Of a stretch of DNA of 64,000 bases, positions 45,392-56,973 are shown in pieces. The translations under genes were made by a program, and so were the position numbers. How positions within the stretch are numbered: the stretch's first letter is position 1; each line of letters starts with the position of its first letter. The notes below the pieces were generated by a model. It did no database searches and had not been told where the DNA came from. It worked only from the letters and a program-made list of their open reading frames with translations. The stretch spans positions 4,092,001-4,156,000 of the forward strand of contig NW_025408667.1 in NCBI RefSeq assembly GCF_020360975.1, given 5' to 3'. The stretch comes from Hirsutella rhossiliensis. Its lineage: Eukaryota > Ascomycota > Sordariomycetes > Hypocreales > Ophiocordycipitaceae.

Positions 45392-48300
45392 CTAGCGCGG
45401 CAACACCCTAACCAGCCAATACAGCGCAAACACGGCCACCGCGTCAAACACAACATAGACGGCCAAGAAGCCAGCATTCCGCCACGGGTTGCCGTCCGTT
45501 TCGATATCGAGAGCCCGCAGAAACGAGTTGGCGTCGTTGATCCGACAGTACTGGCAGTCCCGCGTCGCCCCCGGGTCGGACAGGTAGCCACCGGCTGCTC
45601 GAATATATGGGCCCAGGTAATCCCCGCAGGTGCCGCTGAGCTTGGAGGAAGAGGGGAGCTCAATGTGTAGCATCTCGACCGCCGAGCAGGTGACTTGGGC
45701 GTTGGCCAAACCGGCGATGGCGAGGCCGTCGACAAAGTAAGTGAGCGGCGAGGCGCGGTTCATGAATAGCCAGAAGCCGGGGAGGCTGGACGGCGTAGCC
45801 AGGACGCTGTGAGACCGCGTCAGTCTGCTGCTGCTCTGGACTGGGATGACGGAACGAATAACCAGCCAAGCAGCGTAGTTGGAACACAGCTTACCCGCAG
45901 AAGACAAGGGAAAACCAGTAGCAGAGCGTCGATATCTGGATAGCCACCTCCGGATGCTTGATCCCCGAGGCAAGAGCCTGCGAAAGAGTCGTGACCCAGA
46001 GACAAAACAGCCAGACCAGGACAAAAGACAGAGCCCCCCGGTCAGCTGTGCCGAAAGCCGTGTCGCCGTTCCGCCAGAGGCCCGTCGGATAGTACCAGGC
46101 GGTAAACACCAGCACGGCGGCCACGGTCTGCCAGACGATCTCGACCGCGAGGTTGGCGGCGACGAAGACGCTCCACGAGTACGACTTGGAGCGCCTCTCT
46201 CGCGCCTCGTACAGTGCCATGCCGTCAGCGAAGCGGAGGATGATCTGTTGGTTCAGCGTGGCGAAGAGCTGCGAGACCAGGAATATGGAGAAGAGCACGT
46301 TGGTGAGCCCTTGGATGTCGAGGCGCGTGTTCTGGAACGAGAGGCCGTTGAGAAGGGCCTGCAACGCGGGTTAGCTGAGTCGTCGTGGCGTTGCGTCGAG
46401 CAACGGCACCCACCATGCCTGCACAGAGAGCCACCTTGGTAGACAAGTACGCCGGGTCTCTCCAGTATTCCTGGAACAGCCTCGTCGACACAGCGGCCAG
46501 TTGCCGGAACCAGGAGGCGGCGTACTCGTCTGCATGGGTCCTCGCAACCTCTGATGTATTTGCCACAGCTCGTAGCCCTGAAAGATGTTGGACAACTTCT
46601 AGTTTCTGTGGGCTCGACTGCCACTTTTGAGACCAACTCTCCTTCCCCTTGCCTGGCTCGTCGCTGCCGGTGACTTCCAGCACCCACTCAGCCGGGTTGG
46701 CGTCCGGCGGACACTTGGGCGCACCGTGGCTCTCAAAGTAGCCAAGCACCGACGAGGCATCCAGCCCAATGTCACCAAAGTAGATGGTTTCTCCTCGACT
46801 GTCCAAGAGAAGCAGCCGATCAAACATGCAGAAGAGTTGCGCCGACGGCTGGTGGATGGTGCAGAGAACAGATTGCCCGCTGTCTGCGAGCTTACGAAGG
46901 AGCGTACATATGGACCACGCCGTCTGACTGTCCATGCCGGACGTTGGCTCATCTGTCAAACCACCCGTTAGCATGCCCAAGTTGACGGCAGATATGAGCC
47001 GTAGTCCTCACCCAAGAATAGGAGTAGCTCGGGCTTGGCCACCAGCTCGACACCAATCGTCAACCGTTTACGCTGCTCGATGTTGAGACCTACAGCAAAG
47101 TCAGCTTCCTATCCTCGAGAAACAGCCAACATAGTGAATGGGGGCATCGACCGTCACCGGCAACTCCGACAACAGCGTCGGCATACGCGGCCATGTCCAG
47201 GACGTCAATGACTCTGTCCACGTACTCGCGCTTCTTCGCCGCACAACTGCCCGTCTGCCGCAGCAGGGCGCTAAACTCCAGTGCCTCGCGCACCGTCGAG
47301 GTAGGGACGTGGATGTCTTCCTGCTGGACGTAGCCTATTTTTCGCTGGAAGCTCGCGTCTCGCAAGTGGCTGTCGATGTAGACTTGGCCGCTCGCCGCTC
47401 CAGACGCGCCTCGATGCGCCAGCACATCGAGCAAGGTGGTCTTGCCGGCGCCTGTCACGCCCTGAAACCATGTCAGCAAGAGAGTGGAGCAGCAGGCTGT
47501 GATCAGTGATCAGGACGTACCATCAGGGCCGTCAAGGTTCCCGGCTTCACCCATCCGTCTATGCCGTTGAGGATCCTCTTCGTGCCTTGAGGTATCTTGA
47601 CGTCGTAGCACAGGTTGGTCCAGTGGAAGACAGATAAAGGCTTCCGGATGGCCTTGTCTGAAGCATTGCCCTCCCCCCGCGAATCCTGACCTATTCCACT
47701 TCCAAGGTCCTGCGCAAATGTGACCGCCGAGTTGGTTTCCAGGTCCGAACCCTTCTTTTCCCGGACCTGTCCGCTCCGGAAGCGGAGCAGGTCACCTTTG
47801 GATCTCTGCGCCGGGATGTACTCGGCTGCAGCCAAGTGTAAAGCACATACAATGCCGACCATGCCAAGAAGGATCCCGAGGTTCCTGAGCTACCGCTTAG
47901 CCAGGAGATAGGGGGCCAACAGGACTGGTCGCTCAGAGATCTTACCTCCATAGATGACCCGGCTCATAACGGTACTTGTCCAACAGGTACGCCGAGCCCT
48001 CAATGAAATCCTGCCTGGCCACGGCCCCAATGTGTGGGCAAACTTTGCCGTCTAGACCCTCAGCCGTGTAGGCCGGGCCGGTGGGAATCGTGGACGAGCA
48101 GGGAAACTGGCGATTGCGAAACTGCCCTTGTCAGCGGGAATCTCGAAGTCGAGAGCAGACGCAGTACTTCGTTGATCATCAAGCTCTCGTAGGCGTAGGC
48201 GATGGGGTTCACGCGTCGGAACCAAGCCAGCCAACCGACCATGTAGGGCACGGGAACAACGAAGCCAATGTAGATCACACAGAGCAGGATGATGATGCCG

Positions 48301-50189
48301 GACGGAGCCATGGTGTGCTCCCTTTTCCTGGCAATAGATCCTAGCAAGCGAAACCACACAGACATGGCCAGCATAAGGACAAAGTTGAAGAGGAGCCAGG
48401 TGAAGAACGCAGCAGGTGTCTGTCGGAGGTTGGTTATAAAGTAGATTGTGGTTTGGAACAGCGCCGCCGTCGCAAGCTTGCTCGGCAAGTCGCAGATCAT
48501 GGAAGCAACCGCGTCTGCCGAGGGATGATAGAGGGCGTAACGACTATGCTTTTCCACGATTGGTCGTTGCGCCCAGATGGCAAGGACCTTGCGGCCAGAG
48601 GGTCAGGCTGGTGCTTCCGCGCCTGAGGGACGAGGCCACTTACCTCAAATGCCGGGGTGAATGCCGTCAGCATGAGAGAGAAGAAGATGATGACGGACCG
48701 TCTGTCCATGCTGTCGGCGGTGACGGGCAGCTTGTAGAAGACACTGCCCAGAAGCAGGGCGAGGACGGCGTTGGCTGCAGCGAGCGAGATGGCGGCAGCT
48801 GGGTCATTGCGAAGCCTCTGGAAGCCTCTCCCGAGACAGACCAGGACCTGAAGGTGCAGTGAGATGGCGTAGGTCGAGGTTCGACGGCTGAAGCCCGTCA
48901 TGTTAGTGTTGACAGTCTTGCCGTTACCGCCAATGACACGGGCTATTGACGGACCTGAGCTTCTCATCTGTCTCCAGTATTGGATAAGCCGCCTCAAACG
49001 CATCAATCTCGGCATGGAGCGCTTTGGCCTGCGCGCTCCGCTTCCAAGCAGTCGCAAAGTCGTCCGGCGATCTCGGCACTCGATGCTCGAAGCCCGGTCG
49101 CGCGATCCGCTCCGAGGGATTCGTCAGAGAGGTCAAGAAGTCGGGCGTCGTTGCGCGATCAGGTCTCACGAAGCCGAGAGAGCAGAAGTAGTCGGGCGCC
49201 GACTGCACAGGGCCAAAGTAGATTTGCCGCCCCTGATACAGGACCGTGACCTTGTCGAAGCTCTATCCAGAAACCGAGGCATAAGCGCGGCTGTATCAGA
49301 TCGGGCCTCTACCCGGGGAACATGCTCACCTTATACATGATCTCGGACGCCTGGTAGACGCTCATGGCCACCGTCGTCTTCAAAACAGTCGTAGACTCTC
49401 GCAGCAGCCCGACAACGCGCTGGGCCGTGGCGCTGTCGAGCCCGCGCGTGCTGTTGTCCCAGCACTGCAGCGATGCGCCGCCGACAATGGCCTCGGCGAT
49501 GCTGGTCCTTCGCTTCTCGCCTCCGCTGACTCCGCGTGTCGTTGTGCTGCCTACCCGCGTGTCGAGGGTGTTGCCTAGATCCAGCATCTGGGCCACACGA
49601 CGCCCTGTTATGCGAGAGACGGACTGCCGATCAGCGCCCTGTTCTCGAGTCAAGGCAGCAAAGATGAGCGTTTGCTCGACTGTCAGCTCGGGCAAGTGGA
49701 CGTCGAGCTCGGCCAGATAGATGCTTTCCCCCTTGAAGTCGGCGTGCATTTGTCGGTGCGAGATGCCTGTGACGCGGTCAGTCGACCCTGAGACCGGCCG
49801 AATCGTTTCCGGCGTCGAGACACCTCACCATGGTAGTTGACGATGCTCCCGGGGCCGATCGAGATCCCGTGGGTGTCCCCGGCAAGGGCCTTGAGGAGCG
49901 AAGTGCATCCGCTGCCGGGCCGACCCAGCACGAGGAGCATCTCGCCGCTGTTCACCACGCCATCGATGCCGCGTAGAATTTGCACTCGCCCCTTCGAGCG
50001 AGAGAAGAGCTTCACGACGAGTCTCGGCAGCGCAAGTGCGTATGAGAGAACTGTCGCCTGCCGTGTCGTCGACGAGACGAACCCGTATACGTCGAGGTCG
50101 CGCAGCGAGACACCCACTAACAATCGCTTCCGGGCCTGTCTCCCATGAAGCCAGTCGCCCAAGGCCGACTCTCGAGAGCTTGAATCCAT
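45392..50189 (-). CDS. PDR-type (ABC-G) full-size ABC transporter
   Basis: Drug/metabolite exporter of the plasma membrane, order NBD1-TMD1-NBD2-TMD2, roughly 1375 residues in about 12 exons. NBD1 has the PDR hallmark Walker A with Cys instead of Lys (GRPGSGCTS, about 49905-49931), signature VSGGE (about 49520) and Walker [14 protein letters not shown]2 has a normal Walker A (GVTGAGKTT, about 47435-47460), the degenerate signature LNIEQRKR and DEPTSGMD (about 46930-46955). This is the usual asymmetric pair of fungal PDR proteins. I followed splice joints through both halves (for example [10 protein letters not shown] near 49835-49772) and met no frameshift. The start is uncertain: M at 50187-50189 is the first in-frame ATG and the N-terminus is short for the family, so an upstream exon may exist. 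Confidence 0.9.
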
Positions 50190-50812
50190 CTCCTCGTCCT
50201 CGGACCGCGACGATGTCGCCGTATCAAGCAGGCGGGTCACGCAGATTGGATGACATGAACTTATGAGGTCGCTGGGAGCCGCCAGGTGGAGAGGATAACG
50301 ACGGGCTCCAGTGTTTCTCAGTCCGAGATCCTTGCCAATATTAGTTGCTAGGCCTTTTGTGCCTGCTTGACCTGGTTGTGCATATGTTGGATCTTATGCC
50401 GCCTGTCGGGATGGGGCCATTTGGTGTGTGTGATTCTCCATCGTGGGGCCTGTTCCTTGTCTTCCCCCTGGTCTCGTCCTCCTCATTAGAGGGACCGTGA
50501 GGGTGCTGATAGTGCCTACCGACCACCTCCCCGCCGCAACACTACTGTGGTAAGCACTGAACGCATGCAATCCCCGGCAACATCTCGTTGTTCCTTATCA
50601 ACCGAGTAAGGAAGCGATGCCGCTCCTTTCATGACATCTGCCAGGAAATGGTCGAAAGAGGAAGGCAGTATCGCCAAGGAAACAGGTCATGTAGCCCGTA
50701 AGCACACGAAGGGGTGAAAAGCTCGAGAGATATACATAAGTAGCCTGTCACCTGCAGAATCTCCAGCTTTGAGGTCGCCCTGGGCTTGATATGTGGCAGA
50801 ACTTCGGCACGT
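50190..50812. promoter_or_regulatory. Shared divergent promoter region (ABC transporter and P450-b)
   Basis: About 620 bases between the two start codons. It includes CCGCCTGTCGG (50399-50409), a CCG-N5-CGG inverted pair of the kind bound by Zn2Cys6 regulators. One such match is expected by chance often enough that it is only a hint. Co-regulation of exporter and P450 is plausible from the arrangement. Confidence 0.35.
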
Positions 50813-52784
50813 ATGAGCCTGGGCCCGATGGATGTCTTGACCAGCTTTCCAGAGGACGCAGCATGGGTCCCCTATTTCACCCACGTCACACAGGCGCGGC
50901 CTCTCTCGGCTGCTGGACTTGTTGTCGCAGTGCTCGTCCTGGGCCATTATTTATTTGCCTGGCTTCGCTACCACCAGGTTCATAGAGACTGCAAACATGG
51001 GCAGGCACAGCTGCCGCCGCAGTACCCTTCTCTCCTCCCTTTCGTGGGAGCTGCAATGCCGCTATTGTGGGATACTCACGGTACTCTCCGCCGGGTAGCG
51101 TAAGTTGCGCTGGCCCACGTTCGCGAAGCTCTTCATTTGGTGAGATTTGCCAAGGCTGTTGAGATTCTAACGTGTGAGTCGCCCCAATAGATTGTACGCA
51201 GGTAGTCTGACATCGGCGAGGGTATCAATCATGGGATATACCGCGTACGTGTTCCAAGACCGCCAGACAGTCGAGAGGCTGTGGAAACAGCCGTCCCTGT
51301 CCAGCTCGATATTCTTGTACATGTATAGCATGAAGTTCCTCTTTGGGGCGCGAGAGCAGTTAATGTCGGCCCTGCGGATCGATGACTCGGGCCCGTTTCC
51401 ACAGCCTCACCCTGACAGCAAGATTGCCTCCCACAATCGCCTTCACTACATCATACACGACAGCCTGGCTCGCGGCCTAAGCGGCCCGGGGTTGGATGCC
51501 CTTATGGACAGCTACATGAAGGGCGTGTCCCGGCGCATACACGACCTGCAGGTGACAGAGGATTGGACCGAGATGGACGACTTCGCCAAGCTCCTCAAGA
51601 GTCTCGGCGGAGAGTCCGTCATCGAGGCAATCTTTGGACCTAAGATGCTTGATCTCAACCCAGGCTTCGTCGATAGCCTGTGGGGGTTCGACTCCAAATT
51701 GCCAAAGTTTGCAAGAGGATTACCGTCCTGGGTCATGCCCGGAGCACACAGGAATCGGCAGCGGCTGGTCGAGCAGATCATGAGCTGGTACCAATACGCC
51801 CGGCAGCATTCTGACGAGTCGAAGCTGGAACAAGACGCCGACGGGGACTCCGTCTGGGGATCGGCCATGATGAGAGACCGACAGAAAACCATACTTCAGG
51901 TGGAGAAGCAGGACGACGATGCTATGGCGAGGCTAGATCTCGGGTTGGCTTGGGCGTAAGTCTTTCCGTTGTTTTGTGTCAACTTCAGTCCTGACAAGTA
52001 ATCGACGACAGTGCCGTTGCGAATGCGATACCTTCGGCTACTTTGTCGGCCTTCCACATCTTCAAGGACCCCGAGCTGCTCGTTCGCATCCGCAATGCCG
52101 TCGACAAGCACCTCGGGTCTCGCTCGTTTGCCGAATTGGACATCAAGGAGCTGACCAAGGAGCCGCTTCTTTCCTCGGTGTACGCCGAGACGCTGCGCCT
52201 ATATATCATTGTGTACGCTACGGTGACTTCACCCCACGAGGACGCTTCTCTAGGCCGCTGGCTTCTCCCTAAAAACTCCCTTGGCGTGTTGAACTCGGGT
52301 CTCTCGCACATGGACACCGAGTTCTGGAATACCAAGAATGGGAACTACCCCGTCGAGACCTTTTGGGCCGAGCGGTTTTGTGTCGACCCAGGTGATAGCT
52401 CGAGCGGGCCCATTCGCTCCGAGTGCAGAAAGTCGATGAACCTGCCGGATCCCGTGAGGTCCAAGGACGGGAAGCCGTTCATTTCGACGCGCGGTCTCGA
52501 AGGATCGTGGTTTCCATATGGAGGTGGGAGTCGACATGAGTCTTCGTAATATTACGTCGCTAACCCGCTTCTCTGCAGGTGGTCGCATCATCTGTCCAGG
52601 CAGAGTCTTTGCAAAGTCTCTTATGATATTTACCTGGGCTCTTCTGGCCAACGAGTTTGACGTCGAGTTTTATAGTAACTCCCTGTCGTTCAACAAGGAA
52701 AGGGATGGGTTGGGCGTCAGGGGTCTTGCGCATCCGCTTCCGTGCCGCATCAGAAAAAGGACACAAGGGAAGACGTTAGAGTGA
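50813..52784 (+). CDS. Cytochrome P450, CYP7/CYP8-like fungal type (P450-b)
   Basis: Four exons join to about 589 residues: 50813-51099, 51191-51955, 52012-52523, 52579-52784. The ATG at 50813 was chosen; another at 50828 is possible. A membrane segment AAGLVVAVLVLGHYLFAW follows the start. Motifs: NAIPSATLSAF in the I-helix position, AETLR (ExxR), FWAERF (PERF-like), and the haem loop FPYGGGRIICPGR, split exactly by the last intron, with its Cys ligand. It is longer than a typical P450 (about 500-530), partly through the N-terminal region and a loop before the haem site. The reaction is presumably oxygenation of a lipid or secondary-metabolite scaffold; substrate unknown. It diverges from the ABC transporter. 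Confidence 0.88.
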
Positions 52785-53950
52785 ATGGAAGAGAAGAGAA
52801 TCACAAGACCGAAAGATAGACTGCAATGCCTTGAGGAACTTGATCTAAAATAATTATATTACGTGCCTCTTACAAGAGTTTCTGACGGCAAATCCTAGCC
52901 TCTAAATAGTCTATTAAAAACCTTATATAATCAGTTAGAATTAGTTATGCTTTGCCTTGCCTTGACTTAAGGAGCGAAAGGTCTGAAATACTTCGAACAC
53001 CGGTTAAGTTTGTTAAAGCAAGGGCCTAATAGCTAAATAGCCAACCCGAAGGGTGAGCATTATATGCCTGCAATTTAACTGTTTCAAGGGGGGACTATAG
53101 CGGCACATTAGACAAGGCAAGCAAAAAGGGCCAAAACTCAATTTAGGCAAATGGCCAATAGCCTAACACCCAATTTAGGGCAAATCGCATATATAGATGC
53201 AGGAGATAAGAGGCAGGCAGATGGGTAGGCAGAGAGGTAGGCAAAATGGTAGAAAAGAGAAAATAGCGGCAGGAAAAAAGAGCGACTCTATTTAGTACTT
53301 ACCTTTACCTACCTTTACCTATATCTTGCTATGGCGTTTTGCTTCTTGCTACCTCTTATACTCTCTTGACGTAGCTTTCCTTATCCTACTGCCGCATTTT
53401 GCCTTACTGCCCATAAAGGGCTAGCCCTTAGTTAGTTATTTAGTTACTCAACTAAACCTTTTTATATATAGATAATTAATAACGCTATCGCTTAGTTAAT
53501 TTTATTCCCCTTTTTTATATATACTTATAACCTTTATAGCAAAGGGTGTTGGGCCAAGTAAGTAGACTATTATAGCAATGAATAATCATAATCTCTCCAC
53601 CATCGTGGCTGACCTTTCTTCCACCGCCCGTAAATATCGCCATGGGTAGAATTTGGAATTATACTGCAACGATGTATCGCCCAGCGCATAAACTTTGCTC
53701 TGGCCTGTCCCACTGGCTCCCTGCCTCTCCATCGCTCAGCCATTTGCTTGATTCTCTCGCCAGATCTTATGCGACTGCAGTCTCGTCGTCTCATATCAAC
53801 TATCAAGGCAGTTGTGTGGTGTCCTCCTCTCCCGGGCTTGCAACTCGCTCTCCCTCGAGCGCACCACAATGCGTGACCGAAACCCTCAAGACCTCTCTCC
53901 CCTTCAGCCTGCTACGACTAGTCCAGACCCCTGAACTTCGAAGTCACGGT
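52785..53950. other. Intergenic region, partly AT-rich, with GGTAGGCA-type simple repeats
   Basis: About 1.2 kb with no supported gene. Around 53205-53255 the motif GGCAG/GGTAGGCA recurs in short tandem. From 53440 to 53540 it is AT-rich with few CA/TG, perhaps a small old repeat. Plus-strand frames at 53642-54019 run into the next gene on the other strand and show no family features. Confidence 0.35.
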
Positions 53951-54591
53951 TCAATGATTGAGCCGCCCCTCCAACCATTGCGTAAGCGACATTGCAAACA
54001 AACACGTTCCATCGTCTAGGCTCGCCACGGTCTCAAAGGTCCAGGTGCCTGTCTGCAGGAAGACGCTCGGGATGGCGCAATCGACGAGGATGTCGTTGGT
54101 CCCGCCGCCAAGATGGTCCACGTATGCGCCCGTGGCATTGCGGATGGAAAGGTGGGCGGCGTCGCCAAAGGCGGTAGTGCAAAGGGGCACCGTGTACGTC
54201 TTGGGGTCCTCGTGCTGGCCGTCCGGCAAGACGACGGAGAGGGTGATGCTCAACTTTGCCGTGCCGAGGTCCTTGTCGGATGGAGGCATGACGCCGCGCA
54301 GGTAAAGGAAGAAGATTTGATCGCTGACGACCATGTTAGCCCAGCCGTCGGCTTATGCTGTCCAAGGGGTGGTGGATCGTACACGGGGACGGGCGACGGG
54401 GCCATCTCGACGAACTCGACGTGGAGCAGCTGGTCTTTCTTGGGCACCGGGCCGTAGGTGGCATTGTTATGCCCCGGAACCTTGACCGGCTCGGCCATGA
54501 TTGCTAGAGGTTGCTGTAGTTGGACGATGGAACGGGATTCGGCTAGGGGGGCGGCTAGAGTCAGTATCTGCAAGACAAGGGGTCTCATCAT
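53951..54591 (-). CDS. Small secreted protein, ML-domain-like (tentative)
   Basis: Two exons, 54591-54383 and 54323-53951, give 193 residues (582 bases). The 59-base intron has a GCTAAC branch site 10 bases before its AG. The adjacent ATG pair at 54586-54591 opens a signal peptide (MMRPLVLQILTLAAPLAES). The mature protein contains YGPVPKKDQLLHVEFVEMAP, IFFLYLRGVMP, LSITLSVVLPDG, YTVPLCTTAFG, a PSVFLQTGTWTFE strand pattern and DDGTCLFAMSLTQ. The beta-rich layout recalls secreted fungal ML (MD-2-related lipid-recognition) proteins, but I cannot confirm the disulphide pattern. Function unknown. Divergent from the SGNH hydrolase gene. Confidence 0.68.
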
Positions 54592-55089
54592 GAATGAATT
54601 TCCTTGAAGAGAGATAGCGTGGGTGCGTTGAGGATCAAATGAGGAGTTGGCGACGAACCCCAGGTCGAGATGAAAACTTAGAACAGAATCACGGGTGCGG
54701 GTGGGGAGAGGGGGCTCATCCCGCCCCCACGAGCCCTCGCCATCCTTCCCTCCTCTAGGATCCGAGTAAGCCACACTCAGGTTGACTGATATTAAGGGGA
54801 AGCGCGTCTGCAACTTACTCACGGTCGTCAGCCCAACTGCATGGCTCCGGGTCCACCTAGGCCGTCGCCATCCTCACATGGTGTCCAACGATGCGTCGGA
54901 AACACAGAGCCCCCAGCCTCGGAGATGAAGAGGAAGACGGCGGATGCAGCTCAACCTCCTGGTAAAGACGGGCGAGTTGTCATTTAAAGTCTCCGTCTTT
55001 GTGCCTGTTTACTCCAGTCGTCTCGTCATAACCAGCTTTCACTCACTGAGCTTCCATTGTTAATATCAAATCATTCGTTTTACCCCAGC
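54592..55089. promoter_or_regulatory. Divergent intergenic region (ML-like protein and SGNH hydrolase)
   Basis: About 500 bases between opposite start codons. The minus-strand frame continues upstream to 54822 without an ATG preferable to that at the signal peptide. No specific promoter element was identified. Confidence 0.35.
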
Positions 55090-56973
55090 ATGTTGCTCAG
55101 AGTCTTATTACTCCTGATAGGCCTTGCCGCCGTCGCCTCCAGGTCGAGTCCGGACATTTCTCCTGGCTTCGACTTTGGCGCAGCAGCCCGCTCCATCTCT
55201 GCCGAGCTGAGCTCGCCCAGCTTTGCCCCCTACTCGCGGCCAGCCCAGCGGGTCGAAGAGTTCATTGCCGTCGGTGACTCCTATACGGCCGGCACCGGAT
55301 GCAACGGCAACAACGAAATCTTGGCCGGGGACGCCGTCCGGGGTAAGCGATCCTACCCGATGCAAATGTCCACCGACAAGGACAGTTGGGCCTTTATCAA
55401 CGGCGACGAGGCGCTCCCGCGCTTCAGCTTCCCGGCCTACACTGGTGATACCTCAGTCCAGCTCGTCAGCGAGCAGCTGAAGCAGGGGGATTACAAGGAG
55501 AATAACCAGGAACTGCCCCGTGGCCAGCCTTTTGGGAAGCCCCAGGTTGCCTTCGTCACCATTGGAGGCAACGATGCCATGCTGTCCGAGTGCGTCTCTC
55601 CCCATCCCCTTTACCCCGTGCCATCTTGTCTTGTAGGCCGATTGTTAACGTTGGCGCCCAAACATAGCATCTTGAACGCTTGCATCTACCGAGGCTGGTT
55701 TCCAAAGGACTGTCAAACCACGCTGGGGGCCCTCCAAAAGGACATTGACGACGGCTCTCTTCGCGACAAGATCAACTACGCCTTGTACGAGGTGGCCCAC
55801 GCGGGACGACAGGCCGGAGGCGCCAACCCGCGAGAGGGCTTCCAAGTCTACGTCCTGAGCTACGTCACCTTTTTCAACGACGTCAACCCGGAATGCGACG
55901 AGATATCGTGGAACTACTGGTCCTGGAGCGAACCCAAGCTCACCACGCAGCTCCGACGGCAGCTTAATGGCCTGACCACAAAGGTCAACGAACTCATCAA
56001 GGCCGCCGCCAAGGAGCTGGAGCCAATGGGCGTCATCTTTGTTGACGGCCTCGAGGACGCGTACAAAGGCCATCGTTACTGCGAGCCGGGCCACACTAAC
56101 CAGGAAATGGTCGACTACGACACGTGGTTCTGGTCCTCGTATGCCCACGTCAACACGCCCTCGGAAGGCCCTGGCGACCCTCACAATGCTTACTCGTCCG
56201 GCAACGCGAGCCCCGCCCAGCAGCTCCTCGACTTTGTCTTCCCCGGCAAAAATCACAGCACCGCCCAGGCATTGGAGTCGTCGCCCCCGTGGGAATGGGA
56301 GGGCGCCAGCAAGTTCCCGAGCTTGCAAGACCTGCAGCTCGCGGTCCGCAAGGCTCAAGAAGACCCCGTGACTGCCATGGGCGCGCCCTTCAACTTATTA
56401 CGGTCATTTCATCCCAAGGGCACGGCCTATGCTGAGCACAAGACGCTCCTCTTTGCCGCCATGGCCAACAACAGAGACTTTGTCACAAGTGGCCATGGCG
56501 GTGCCAACTACACCCAACGGTGCAAAGATGTATGTTGTGCACGCCCGCCCAACTCTCTTGTTCTAGTCGATTGCTGACAGCAGCATAGTGGGAAATCAAG
56601 GAAGATCGCCTCCTCGTCGGTACCTGCAAGGACAAGGCCGGCAACGAGAAGAGGACCCAGGAGGCTTTGGATCTTTGTCTGCGTTACGATAACGGAGCCT
56701 TGATTCCCGCGGACAAGTACGCTTTCCTCCCCCTCCCCCTGGGGCTCGTAAAGCTGATCCACGACGCACAGGGGACAATTCCAAAAGGATTGTCATGGCT
56801 GCTTCTTCAACCCCGAGGGCTCGGGCGATCACTCTAAGCTATGGTGCGTCTGCAGGAACGACAAGGATCCGTTTGCCAAGGACGCATCCATCAAGCTGGA
56901 TGACTTGATGACGGTTCAGGACGATGGATATGTCAAGTGTTTGGGTCACATTAGCGCCCCGGCGCGACGTTAG
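55090..56973 (+). CDS. Secreted SGNH-type hydrolase with Cys-rich C-terminal domain
   Basis: Four exons, 55090-55589, 55668-56529, 56589-56716, 56772-56973 (1692 bases, 563 residues). The first intron is 78 bases, a multiple of three, so the frame reads straight through it; GTGCGT..TTAAC..TAG and the family pattern GGND..(D)ILNACIYR argue it is removed. Start ATG 55090 opens a signal peptide (MLLRVLLLLIGLAAVAS). SGNH blocks: GDSYTAG (catalytic Ser), FVTIGGND (Gly/Asn block), and a late block near WFWSSYAHVNTPS whose H is a candidate catalytic His. The likely reaction is ester hydrolysis of a lipid or acylated polymer outside the cell. The last ~110 residues (WEIKEDRLL.GTCKD to the end) are Cys-rich with CHGCF, CVC and IKLDDLM....DGYVKC, reminiscent of CVNH-like lectin folds. 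Confidence 0.87.

Noticed and set aside
45879..46442. 187-codon plus-strand frame
   Set aside because: Antisense shadow of the ABC transporter's second membrane domain; Arg/Pro/Glu-rich as expected for a shadow frame in GC-rich coding DNA.
50399..50409. CCG-N5-CGG as a firm pathway-regulator binding site
   Set aside because: Single occurrence noted, no regulator gene in view and high chance expectation; kept only as a hint in the promoter entry.
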